64,000 nt of DNA from Limnanthes douglasii subsp. nivea (lineage: Eukaryota; Streptophyta; Magnoliopsida; Brassicales; Limnanthaceae). The stretch covers positions 71,443,910-71,507,909 of the forward strand of contig JAUPFV010000001.1 in NCBI GenBank assembly GCA_036936605.1, in the 5' to 3' direction. The notes beneath the pieces are model-generated. The model had not been told where the DNA came from. It did no database searches and worked only from the letters and a program-made list of their open reading frames with translations. A program made the position numbers and the translations under genes. Of the stretch, positions 36,699-47,779 are shown piece by piece (the first letter of the stretch is position 1; each line of letters begins with the position of its first letter).

Positions 36699-37300
36699 TG
36701 GTGTGGTTTATTTTAAGCTCAGGGTAAATTTTTCAAGTGTTTTGGAGTGTTTTAAGAGTATTAAATGTTTGGGTGTTTTGTAGAGAGAGATTTAAGCTGT
36801 CTGGTTGTATTAAATGTTCATTACCCTCATTAATGAAAGTAGTTGGGTATTTATACCCTTAATTATGGACCCATGGGCTTTCGGGTCAAGTTATGAAACC
36901 AGGTCAAGTTTAAGGACCCATTTACTTAATAAGTTGATTAGCACCTAGCTTAGTCAAAAGGTTTTTAGTTATTTAATACTTTTGTCCTGTCTGGATAGTT
37001 CAGTAGGCACTTATTGTCCGAATTTCCCTTATCCGGATTTTTTAGTGAGCAGTGGTAAATTCGTCCGGAATCATCAGTAGTCCTTTTTTAGGCTTCGTAA
37101 AAAATCTTTGGTAGGACTAAAAAAACTCACTTAGTTAGTAACGATATTTTCCGGCCCGTTCGTGTGTTTGGTTCGAGGTTTGTACGGACTAATTTCTTCT
37201 CAGAATTCTAAGAGTTTTTCTTTGGATCGTGGGACATGTGTCGCATCCTGATTTGACCTATTAGTCGTTTTTACCTAGATCGGCGCTCCCACTAAGCCTA
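36699..37300 (-). repeat. 3' LTR of element B
   Basis: The LTR contains a TATA box on the minus strand (TATAAATA, about 36851-36858). It shares long stretches, in inverted orientation, with element E's 5' LTR, including ACCCGAAAGCCCATG and ACTTTCATTAATGAGG. The inner boundary near 37300 is uncertain because the element E copy is truncated. Confidence 0.7.
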
Positions 37301-37404
37301 AAAAGTAACCTCTGCATTTAATATTTCCTACGTCAGTGCCATCTTTAATCATTGCTCGAATCTTTTCATCTTCTCCTAGGTATCAGTTGTTTTTTTCCTT
37401 ACTA

Positions 37405-37416
37405 ATATATAAACCA
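37405..37416 (+). promoter_or_regulatory. TATA box before the antisense ORF of element B
   Basis: AATATATAAACC lies about 100 bases before the ATG at 37507 and just inside the 3' LTR. It is in the right place to give the antisense ORF its own plus-strand transcript. Confidence 0.5.
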
Positions 37417-37506
37417 TTTTCTTTTACTGTTTCACTATCTTCATTACTCTACAAATCTTTTACAGAGCTTTCACCTTTTCTTTCAAAACCTTTCTTGGGT
37501 AGTTTT

Positions 37507-40371
37507 ATGTTTACAACTAGAAACGCGTTTGTAAAAGGTGGTTGGTTGAATCTTTATGAATTAGAGAAGGCAAAGAAAGTTGAACGAGAAAGACGCATTG
37601 CTGTTGGTCTCCCAGTCTCTCAAGGCGACAAGTCTAATAAACCATCTCTAGAAGCTGATCAGGGATCATCTTATACCAGAAATCCAAAACCTAAACGTCT
37701 ATTCAAACCCAATCTTTTGCCAATACCATCAGGCTCCTCTGTTCAGGAGTCCCAACCCTCTACTTTCCAAGAAAAAACAATATCAAGCGTTAGAAAACCC
37801 TCCCTATTCATAGCAATGGGATATGATATCGCAAAATCCCCAGAGAAAACCAATCCAAGCCGGACAACACGCTTGGTGAAAGCCCAAGCGACTAGTTCAC
37901 AATCAAAGTCCTCCAAACCGTGGGCCTCTAAGTCTGCAACCAAAGATAAACCCTCCGGATCGAAGATTTCCATAAGAGCCCCTCGAAATAATCCCTCCGG
38001 ATTAGAGGCATCCAAAGTAGTTTCTCAAGTAAAATCCTCCGGATTTGAGCCCCAACCGGACACCAGACCTCTAGAAGAAACTGTTTCTCAACCATCTTGA
38101 CAGACCATTGAGCCAGAAGCTGACACTCTTCCATCCTCAACAACTGATAAACCTTCCACAATGATGGAAGATAGTGTCGAAGAGGCCCTTTTCGAAACTG
38201 AAGCCTCAAGGAAAACTGGGGATGATACCTCTGACAGAAAAGGAAAAGACAAAATGAAGGTTGGAATGGCTCATCCGGAGCTTCTAGAGTGCTTGGAGGG
38301 CAAGGTAGGACCTTGCTTCCAGAAGGTCAACGTGAAGTATTTGTTGTCCATACAGAACATCAACTACGTTTATACTCATACCGCCAAGCTGGGTTGGATC
38401 CAGACTAAGTGGGGAATCCCAGAATCAGTGAAGGTGAGGATATCAGTCACACCGGAGACTCTGATGGACTGCAAACTCAATGAAATTGTCATCTACACCG
38501 AGCTGTTCAACTGGGGCCTCAGATTCCCCTTAGACCCAGAGATCGCCAGGTATTTTCACTTGATTAAGCTTTGCCCAAGCTAGTTAATTCCAAACGCTTG
38601 GTATACCCTCCTTGCATGTATAATGGCATCGAGGTTTTCCGACATCCCTCTCCCTATGAATCAATTTGCCGATGTGGCCAGCCTATGCAAAAATCATCAC
38701 ATCCCATTCTATCACCATAACATGGGAGATAATTTCAAGGTGGTAGATGATTTGTTGGAATCGGAGAAGAACTAGAAAACTCAGTTCTTGTTCATCAGTG
38801 GGTCATGGGAGAATGTAAGAAAGATCAAAGCCCAGACTAACCCTAGCATGCTCACTAGTATGTGGAATAGCACAAGTAAGTCTTCATTCTTGTTTTTTTT
38901 TCTCTTTCTCACTTTTACAAATATTCCAGTCCTGACTCATTTCTTTCTTATCAGTATTACCGAAGGAGTACACCGGCTATTTGGAGGAGTGGTAGACCAG
39001 ATGTTCCAAGTTGAACGCGTGGTCCCCAGAACGTTTGGGGAACGCTTTTCACAACTGTTTTACTTCTGGAAATTTGGTGAGATCCTATTTGTGGAATACC
39101 ACAGGCCGAAGAGATCTCACCTGGGAAGAATTGAGCACAACACCTCCCCCAGTTGTCATCCCCAAGCGAACAGAGGAAAAATATGGCAAACTGGCCTTGC
39201 CCTTCAAAGCCAAAGCTCCTAGCAAGATGAAGGGAAAGGGAAAGAAAAAAAAAGGTTGCAGCAGAGACAGTTCAGGTTGCTTGAGGAGACCGCTCCGGGG
39301 AACCCAGAAAGGATTGATGCTACCTTGGTCAAGGTAGTTGAAGATGAAATTGTTAAGGAGGCAGGTGAATCACAAAATCTACCAAGCCCCCCTAAAAAGG
39401 ACCGAAAGAGGGGAGCAATAAACGATGAGAGGATTGCTAAGAAGAAAAAGGTCACCTTAAGGGAAGAAGTAATCCTTCGCCCTTCGAAGCCTCTTCCTCC
39501 AGCAGACCCAATTGATCCCACCTTAGCAAAAACGATTCCCACCGGACTGCAATCCGGAGAAGGTACCGGAGGAGAAATTGATGGAGTAGATATCAGTGCC
39601 TTCCAAGACATTGATCTTTATTTTAATTATTCCGAAAAATATGACTTCGCTGACCCCTATCGTCCTTCAAGCTCTTCTAACATGGTGACTTACAATGAAA
39701 GTCCTATACTGTCTCTGGGGAGAACGATGTGGTGGCTCATTCTCTTTTGGGTCATATTCAACCAGTACTCAACTTGGAAAGGCAAGTGAAAAATTAGTCC
39801 GCCCTCATCAACACCCTTAACACAGACAAGGAGACTTTGTCAACTAACCTCCTCAACGCTAACCAGAGCATTGAGGCAATGAAGAAGAAACTTGAAGAGT
39901 TGAAGAGGGGCAAGGAAGAACCGTCAACCAAGCTGACCACTTCGGAGAAAGCTAACACAGATCTCCAAACTAAGATCTCCGGTTTGGAGAAAGATCTCTC
40001 CACTTTAAAGGAAGAAGTGAAGACCAAAGATGGTATCATTCAGACCTTGCTCGGTGAAAATACTTCTCTTGAAGAGGCTGTATCCAAGGCAACCAAGGAG
40101 CAGCATTGACAAATATACCGACGAGGTGATAGATTCATTGGAGAAAAGGTATGATGAAGTGAAGTCTGATATGGTACTGCTCTTTCATGAGAAGTTTCCA
40201 AAGAGGACGTTTGGTCCCTTGTGGCAATATGTAGAGTATGAAGACATTCCATTCCACATGATGGCAGATGGTGATAAAAAAAACTACTCTAGTGGAATTG
40301 ATTCCACCACCGATGAAGAAGAAGAAATCAGGGAAAGTTCAAGTGTTGAGCTCAAAAGCCCTCAGAAATAA
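37507..40371 (+). pseudogene. Antisense ORF (aORF) of element B, with intron
   Basis: The most plausible start is the ATG at 37507 (MFTTRNAFVKGGW); the same frame is open from 37336. A Ser/Pro/Lys-rich N-terminal part leads to a folded domain at about 38260-38640 with GLRFPLDPEIARYF, then L-PNAWYTLL, the signature also seen in element A. A consensus intron (donor GTAAGT at 38876, acceptor TATCAG ending at 38954, 79 bases) joins exon 2. The C-terminal part (39837-40110) is a Lys/Glu/Leu coiled coil, ending in an acidic tail. In-frame stops at 38098, 38581, 38773 and 38993 and a frameshift at an A-run (about 39245) make it a pseudogene. It runs opposite to pol. Similar extra ORFs are known in Tat-lineage elements; their role is unknown. 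Confidence 0.72.
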
Positions 40372-40448
40372 GGTGACACATGAACATCCGAAGGGAATAA
40401 GCCCTGAGGTTTAACTATCTTTTTTGTTTTCCTTATTTTGTGAACTAT

Positions 40449-40476
40449 AAAAGTCCTTGGATGGCCAAGGACTTTT
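40449..40476. terminator. 12-bp perfect stem-loop between aORF and pol
   Basis: AAAAGTCCTTGG (40449-40460), loop ATGG, then CCAAGGACTTTT (40465-40476) form a perfect hairpin. A second, shorter version with the same core (CCTTGG-ATGG-CCAAGG) lies at about 40528-40543. It is placed 77 bases after the aORF stop and about 470 bases beyond the end of pol on the other strand, where the two transcripts converge. A role in 3'-end formation is an inference. Confidence 0.6.
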
Positions 40477-40945
40477 TGTAATCGTGTCCGGTTTGAGTCC
40501 GGTTAAGCCTTTCTCAAAACCTAAAGTCCTTGGATGGCCAAGGCATATTTTGTGTTCTAATATCTTTATCCAATTTGTATCCGGACATGCTTATCTTAAT
40601 CAATTTTTGCTCTGTTTCATTCTTGCCTTCAATTTTAATGACTAATGTTTAAAGAGCCCTTATTGACTTTACAAAATTTTAAGATGAGAGTGTTTAAAAT
40701 CTACGATGACATGTGTGTAATAGTCACCATTTAACCAGATTAATCCGATCTGTCAAAGACCCTTAGTATTAAATTGAAGAATTCAAAGGAATTGTAATCA
40801 AAGCACTCTGAATATTTTAAGAAGGCATCATATTTTATTGAAAAAACTAGACACCTCATTAAAACCTCCCCACGTCACCAGGGTAGGAAATAGTATGCCC
40901 CTAATATTTACATGGACTTTAAACAAGTAAATATTTACACGACTT

Positions 40946-41950
40946 TTATTCCAGATATAACCGCAGGTGTTCAATATTCCATGGGTGCTTTAGGATTCTT
41001 CCATCTTTGTCTTGAAGCCTATACGTCCCATGCTTAAGTTTTCCGGAGACCTCATAAGGGCCTTCCCAGTTCGGAGCTAGTTTGCCGAACTGCTTCTCCT
41101 TAGTATGCAAGAAAACCTTTCTTAATACTTTATCCCCTGACTGAAGATCCCTTCCCCTGATTTTGGAAGCAAATTTTCTTCTCATCAACCCTTGGTAATG
41201 AGTGGTTCTAAGATGAGCCTTAACTCATCTTTCTTATATTAAGTCCAACTGACTTCTAATTGCCAATTCATTGGCATGCTCGGAATAATTGTGTACTCTG
41301 TATGATGATAGAGTTACCTCTATAGGAGTAATTGCATCCATCCCATACACCAAGCCAAAATGAGATTCTTGTGTAGCAGCCCCGGGAGTAGTCCGGCATG
41401 CCCATAATACTTCTTGCAAATAGCTTGGCCACTTCCCTACAGTCCATTCTGAATTCTTTTTCAGACTGGACAAAATAGTCTTGTTTGCCACTTCAACTTG
41501 ACCATTTGCTTGAGGGTAGAAAGGAGAAGAGAAACAATGCCGAATGCCCTTGGAGGCACATAAATTCTCTATGTCCTTGTTATCAAATTGTGACCCATTA
41601 TCTGTTATCTTTTGTGGAACCCCAAATCTGCAACAAATGTTAGATAAGATAAATTTTATAACAACTTTTAAAGTAGTTCATGCCAGGGGGTTGCTTCTAT
41701 CCACTTTGAGAAATAATCAATGGCTACAATAATAGTCATGCACCCTTCGGACTCCATTGGTAGAGGCCCAACTAAATCCAATCCTCAACGAGAAAAAGGC
41801 ACTGGCTCAAAAATCGACTCCATAGGAACAACTGGGATATGAATTTCATGGCCATATCTTTGGCATGGGTCATATTTCTTCACCAATTCCTTGGCATCTG
41901 CCATTATGGATGACCAATAGCCTCCGGCCAAGTAGAAAAGGTTGATGCAC
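40946..41950 (-). pseudogene. Integrase and polyprotein end of element B
   Basis: Read on the minus strand, a zinc-binding-like region (GGYWSSIMADAKELV, about 41935-41880) is followed by DLVGPLP (about 41770) and an integrase core with FYPQANGQVEVANKT. Next come VLWACRTTPGAATQESHFGLVYGMDA (split across 41234-41491) and the chromo-like end PNWEGPYEV, then HPWNIEHLRLYLE with its stop at 40946. Two open pieces survive (41234-41491 and 40946-41188); a frameshift lies between them. Confidence 0.85.
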
Positions 41951-42229
41951 TTACTGTAGAAAGTGTTAATATATGCGTTGATGTGCTTGAAAGTAAATCA
42001 GAAAAAGAGAAACAGAGGGTAGAGCTTCTGAAAATACATATGGCTCGATATAATTACTTTTGCTAGCACTAATTCATGTAAACCATACACTATCAAGAAA
42101 GGTGTCTTGCTTGTTGATGTGCGCAGGGTGGTACGATAAGCTTACAACACCTCGTTAAGTTTATCAGGAAACTTTGCTTTGAAGCCTTCTAACTTCTTTT
42201 TTTATGCCATTCAGTGTAGTGCGGTTGGT

Positions 42230-43420
42230 TACTTCAACTTTCCCGTTTTCTTGGGGATAGTATGAGGTAGATAAATGTTGTTTGATGCCATAGCGCTTAC
42301 AAAAAGTTAAAATGACGAAGTTTTGGAATTGGGGGGCCATTGTTTATCGTAAGTATACATGTAATACTGAAACGGGCGAGAATTCGGTGGTGTACGAAGT
42401 CATATATTTCATGGGCTCTGGTATGGAAAGTGCTTTAAATTCAACCCACTTGGTAAATTAGTCCATGACAACCACTGAGAACGGACGCTTCCTTATTGTT
42501 ATGGGCAATGGCCCAACTAAATCGATGCCCATTTATTGAAAGTGCAGAGAACTGGGATTAAAATTATAGGCTCGTTTGACAGGTGACCGATGCTGGAAAA
42601 CTGTTTGTATGGGTGGAATTATTGTACTATACGCTTGACATCAGCAACCAACGCGGGCCAATAGTAACCCGCGAGAATGAATCGATGGATCATACTGCGG
42701 TGCCCATAGTGTGCTCCGGTATCCCTAGTATGCAAGTCGTGTAGAACTGTGTTAGCTTCATCTCGACTTAAACACCACAACAGAGATCGTGTAGCACTCT
42801 TGCGATTGGGGAAGTTATCTAATATACTATATTTGGCAGCACCCAGTTGTAAATCCCTAGTCGTCGCTCTATCCTTTGTGAGGGTACCATCATAGAGGTA
42901 CAGATGGTATGGCTGACGCCAATCGATCATGGGTTTCACCGCGTAAAAACTTGAATTGGTTTTAAGGGTTATAGTGATGGGGGAAGCCTGTAGGAGGACG
43001 AACGGGTGATCTCCCAAGGCAGCTGCTTTAGCCAACGCATCAGCGATCGAGTCGTCAAAGCGGGGTAGTTGGTCATAGAAGACTGACTGCAATTTGAACT
43101 CACATTCTTTCATAGCGGTGAAGTAACTACGAATTCTTTCTTGCTTGGTGTCGTAGGTGCCCTTGGCCTAGTTGATAACTAATTGGGAGTCAAATCGAAC
43201 ACAGATGACCCGTGCTCCGCATATATGAGCTAACTTCATCCCTCATAGGACTGCTTTATATTCTGCAATGTAATTCGTGACCGGGAAACTGAAGCGGATG
43301 GCTTGATTAATTTCTTATCTTGTAGGTACTTTCATTACTATATCTGCTCCACACCTTGAGGTGCTCGAGGCTCAGTCTGTTTCAGTAACCCATTCTTGGT
43401 ACGTGTCGTCCGGTAATGGT
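42230..43420 (-). pseudogene. RNase H and integrase remnant of element C
   Basis: A minus-strand RNase H is visible: EYKAVL-GMKLAH near 43260, then VRFDSQLVIN. It continues into a 164-codon open piece (42619-43113) with FDDSIADALAKAAAL, the RNase H end, and LHDLHTRDTGAHYGHRSM-H then GYYWPALVADVKRIVQ, the H2C2 integrase zinc region. The integrase core continues to about 42240 with stops. Confidence 0.82.
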
Positions 43421-43559
43421 GCGGTAAGGCTGGACTCTCCTTGCAGTATAAAGAATTTATTTATGAATTTCGCGGTGGCTTGACCCTTGATCGTTGTGTC
43501 TAGGTCGAATTTCCGGTAGGGGTGCGGTTAGTTGAACAAATTTATTAGGCTTTTTTTAA

Positions 43560-44830
43560 TGCATATCTCAGAGGATGTCGTAACTAGCTTTAAATATTAT
43601 GTTTGTCAAGCTTCCCCCGTCAACCACTACCCGGGTTACCATGACTTGTCTGATGTCCAAATTGACGGGCTCATGATAATTGTGGTAACAAGATCCCTAG
43701 ACGGTGTGCACTTCGTGGTCTGACTTAACCCTCTTTCTGGATTGTTAGTCGTCACCTGTAAAGGGGCTTCCTTCTAAAATTGTGAATAACCATTTTTGTT
43801 TACCCTTTTTTATCATCTTATCTTGCCATTGAGCTTCACCGTCATCAGTTTGGACCCCATATTTCTCTTTGTATTCGCGGTGCTCTTGCTTACTAATAAA
43901 TTGCACGAGCTACCTGGTATTAATGAGCCTCTGGATTTCCTTCTTTAACTTCCAGCACTCGTCCGTCGGATGATCGTGGTTATTGTGATAGGCACATAAA
44001 TGTCTATTTGAACGATTATGGCCAGGAGCACTCGGAGTTCATGGGGGATGATATAGTGTATTTCCATTATTCTTGTCATATATGACCAATATTTTTTTGG
44101 TTAAAGGACTAAAGAGTTGCGCTGGGTCTCATAGAGGGTAATCCTGCGGTTACCCGAACCACTCACAATATCCCAACGAGGCCCTTGATCAGTCTTTCTT
44201 CTGTCATATGATTCCTTCTTTTATATATTGGAGGGATCTATCGAAGGAGTTGCATTTGTTGTATCATCAATGCGTGAAACAGACGAGGTCAGTGTATAGG
44301 CCCTTTTTTTTTATCTAGGCCTCGTTTGAGGGGCGCGACAACTACTGGTTCCTCCAAGTCCGACAATACATTCATTGCATGGAAAAACTGCCCAACATAG
44401 CTTTGTAGCGACTTTCCCGTTCTTTGGTATAGATCCATGATAGAATCGCTCTCGCATCTGGACTCCTCTAAACGTGCTCAAGAGATATGAAAAATCATGT
44501 ATAGATCATTTTGGTACAGAAGTAAACTAGTCCATAACGTTACCTTTGAGAGTCATTTAGAGGACCCCACAAAGCATGGCGTCATCCGAATGAAAGTCAT
44601 CATCATGTTTCTGAATTTCACCAAATTCCTCTCAGGGTCTCTCGTGTCATCGTATGCCTCCATACGGAACAGATCGAACTTGCATGGGAGCTATGCCTCC
44701 AAGATTGTTTCCATAAAAGGAATTTTTTTGAGCTAGTACGTAGCCATTTTAAGGGGGTCTCGGTCATATTGTGGGGCTTCGTTCTCTCTAGCTCGTTTAG
44801 GGGTTGCATGCCTTGCCTCACATTTAGGAT
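43560..44830 (-). pseudogene. Gag and protease-like remnant of element C
   Basis: Minus-strand pieces show a gag matrix-like region (about 44830-44470), then a CCHC-like knuckle at about 44000-43950 (CAYHNH-DHPTDECWKL) as in other plant gypsy gags. Near 43650-43580 a VTRVVVDGGSLTNIIF stretch is the retroviral-type protease active-site region, with DGG in place of the usual DTG/DSG. Stops are frequent. Confidence 0.65.
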
Positions 44831-45414
44831 CCCGGTTATGGGAAAATTTCTTCATGGTACTCTTTCATTCATCGTGATCCTATCTCTTGGAGGACCAGCC
44901 CCTCCCCCCTCAGTTTGCTTGATTGATTTCTACCCCAAATATTTGTTTCTCACGGCTACCGCCCCTTACCTTAGCAGTTAATGCATGATATGTATTCATT
45001 TTCTCCAATGGTGCTCTGGCTGCCTAGTCTTTGGCTTTTTTCTCGTGTGCGGCCCTTTGCTGTTCTGGCTATATTTCCCTAATCTGTAGCTCTAATCAGT
45101 GGATTGTGGAGGTGGTCGTTGGGTTGGTTGCATCAACGACAGGCTCCACTTGGTATGGTACGTTTACTGCACCAATCAGATCATTTTCTCGATCGACTAC
45201 GGTTGGATGCTTACCCACCTACTAATGCTCTAACTATAATTACATTTGACCTTTCTTGTTAAGCCACATTGGGAGGTGGAGTACGATATTGTCTGCCAAC
45301 CTATTCTAGAACAGACATTTAATTTCCCACGGGGAGATTTATCTTCGAAGTTTCCCTTTCAATCCTGGATATAGTTATTACCATTGGTTTAAACCTTAGT
45401 TCTTTTTAGCGATG

Positions 45415-45436
45415 AGTTCCCACAGACGACGCCAAA
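45415..45436 (-). other. Primer-binding site of element C
   Basis: On the minus strand, directly after the LTR end (45439), lies ATTTGGCGTCGTCTGTGGGA. It resembles the TGGCGCC-type primer site typical of plant Tat/Athila-like elements (tRNA-Asp family), with one change in the core. Confidence 0.7.
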
Positions 45437-45438
45437 TT

Positions 45439-46053
45439 TGTTAAAGGGAATTTTTCAAAAATATATACCAAATAGTAACTTTATTATCCAAGAAAAAAGA
45501 TATATTTTACATAATCCTAATCTTATTATACAATTTACTATGTGTTTTTCTCTCCCACTAATCCCATTACTCCTCTAATTACAGTTGTGGACTCTCATTA
45601 ACTCAGTCGTGGTCAGTAACATTGGAGTGTTGATCGTATTTAATGCTCATTGAGTTCCTTTAATGTTCACTTCATTGCATAGTGGAAGCAGCTATTCCAT
45701 TTGGATACCGTTGCTTATATGTCGTCTCGGTAAGAGATGGAACCGCTTTGGTAGGCCTTAGTCCAGTCGCGTCGGTTGGTGCTCAATCAATTCACGTAAG
45801 TTTAAACGCTCAATTAGCACTGCTTAAAAATGATTTTATTAAGAGTTGGAACCCTCTATTTTTAGGCTTGGGACCTCATCTATTATGTGTCGCAGGTATG
45901 CCTCAATTAGGCCTCGGTTATAATGCTTGTGTATTACTTATTTTGAGGCAATCTCAGTATAGCGCGGGATCCCTTCGGCAACATGCTGATATACCAATTT
46001 CTTTGAATGTCCATGCCACCCGGTTTGTTGCCTCATGACCCTATCTTGTCCAA
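45439..46053 (-). repeat. 5' LTR of element C
   Basis: On the plus strand it starts TGTTAAAGGG next to the primer-binding site and runs to CCAACA at 46053, keeping TG...CA ends and about 615 bases. The far boundary is inferred from the CA end and from gag-like sequence of another element starting just beyond it. Confidence 0.55.
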
Positions 46054-47190
46054 CAGTGTCATGTCTGATGGTAGCAACCTCATCAAATATAATCTCAATC
46101 TCTCTCTTTATTATGTTGTTTCTAATGAACCAAATTCTAAAATAAGTCCACAAACCTTGAAAGCTATGAATAATCTAAATGAAAGTTTTTAAAACCAAGC
46201 CAATGCATTTTCTTTTAAAGTTATTAAAAATTCCTTACAAATGAGAGTCTTAATAAGATTCAATACAAACATTGTATTTTTGAATTGTTCCAAATTATGT
46301 AATGGATCTTTAATTCAATTATATTTATCCATCATTTAAACATAATTTTTTTGCATATTTTTTCCATTTTTTAGATAAATGAGATTGTGTTAACGTATAC
46401 GTAGAAAACTTCAACATTTTAAATGTTTCTTTGAATTCGTTTATTAGTTATTATTTTCCGTTTGAAGTCGCTTTACTATTTGAACATTTGAACATCTGTT
46501 ATTTTTTTGTTATATTTATATTAGTTACCTTTATTAGTATTTTAAAAAAAAGACTACATCGTCATGATTTTTGTTTTCTTTTTCTGTTATCTATTATGTT
46601 AACAACTCTAAAGGTTTAGACAATTGTTCAAATCTAACACGTTCTTCTTCATCTCTCTGGTCTTATATTCATTAAACCTATAATGTTTTTGTTTATTTCA
46701 TTTATTTGTAATTTTAGAGCATTATAAACAGAACATCGCGTTTAATTGTAGCAAACTTTTGAAAACCATAAAAAAAACAAAATTTCTTGAACTAGCGACA
46801 AAACCATTTGTTTTATTTTTTCTATGTTAATACACACACTTCTTATGCCGTCAACTCTAGGATTAAGCGAAGGAACATTAGATGGACCTACATCATTTAC
46901 AACCGTTTCATTTACAAAAATTAGAGAAAATACTATAGGGTCACCTCGCATTTCTCCACTTTCATATAGATGTAAAACAACACATAGACTTACTAGATCT
47001 TGTTGCATAATATAATTTTTAACAACTTGTGAAACACCACTGTTATGATTTTTGGAGTAACTTTTGGAGATTCACAAACTGAAAAATCAAGAGAATAATT
47101 TCTTTCAACTCACGCGTGAGTCAAAACCATTGGTTTTAATGATTATTTCCAAAACGATTCCCACAGATGGCATCAAAGATGTTAAAGAAT
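46054..47190 (-). pseudogene. Element D: gag remnant and primer-binding site
   Basis: A minus-strand stretch near 46440-46320 reads LINEFKETFKM-KFSTYT and KKWKKYAKKLCLNDG, the start of a gypsy gag domain, with many stops. Upstream on the same strand, about 47180-47155, TTTGATGCCATCTGTGGGAA is a primer-binding-site-like sequence next to TGTTAAAG at 47193. Element C's LTR probably inserted into or abuts this gag. Confidence 0.55.
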
Positions 47191-47700
47191 ATCCTTAACA
47201 AAGTACTTATAATGATTTAAAAGCTAAAAAACTCACGAAATAAGAAAAACTCAAAGTGAAAAACTCAATGTGTATTTTTTCTCTCTAGCCAAAAATTATA
47301 ATCCTTTACAAATGTGATACAAAGCCCTATTTATACTACTATGAAGACCTAACTGTATAAATAAATTATTAAAGTTATTACGTAAATTATGAAATTACCC
47401 TCTAATTATCTATGGTGTTTTAGTAATATTAAAAAAGTTAATTATAAGGTTGTTGAATATTCTTCTTGCTACGTAGACTATTCTCTACAAGTCATTTATA
47501 TTTTCTTATTGTCTTTAATTTCTTCTCTACAATTACGTCATATTTTACCTTCAATGATTTATCATTTTCTCATATATTTTCCTTCCACATTCATTACAAA
47601 TTAATATATCATTTTATTCAAGTCGTCAACTTTCAGTCCTCCTCAATTTGGTTGTCTTCTTCCTTTTCTTACATTTTATCCCTTCCCGAGATAATTAGCT
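47191..47700 (-). repeat. 5' LTR-like block of element D
   Basis: It starts on the plus strand with TGTTAAAGAATATCC beside the primer-binding site and carries a minus-strand TATA box (TATAAATAGGG, about 47328-47338). The far boundary is not visible. Confidence 0.45.
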
Positions 47701-47779
47701 GCAACAACAGACATCTTGAAAACCTTAGCTTCGACAACAACTACCAAACCACTCGCCATGGCCTACCATAGACCAATAA

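Larger units (their letters stand above)
36699..41950 (-). mobile_element. Element B: Ty3/gypsy (Tat-like) 3' half
   Basis: On the minus strand the order is integrase and polyprotein end (41950 to 40946), a convergent plus-strand antisense ORF (37507-40371), then the 3' LTR ending at 36699 (TGGTGTGG on the plus strand). The LTR end was set by comparison with the inverted, related LTR at 61337-61654 of element E; the two match up to CCACACCA and then diverge. The 5' half (gag to RNase H, 5' LTR) is missing and replaced at about 41950 by element C. Confidence 0.8.
41950..46053 (-). mobile_element. Element C: internally deleted Ty3/gypsy
   Basis: On the minus strand from high to low coordinate: 5' LTR (46053-45439), primer-binding site, gag (about 44830-43800), a protease-like piece (about 43680-43560), RNase H and the H2C2 zinc region (43420-42619), and part of the integrase core (to about 41950). 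RT is missing between protease and RNase H. No 3' LTR remains, because the element breaks off at the element B integrase. Confidence 0.72.

Noticed and set aside
37743..38209. Minus-strand frames across the antisense ORF of element B
   Set aside because: They are shadows of the plus-strand frame, which alone carries the conserved domain and intron.
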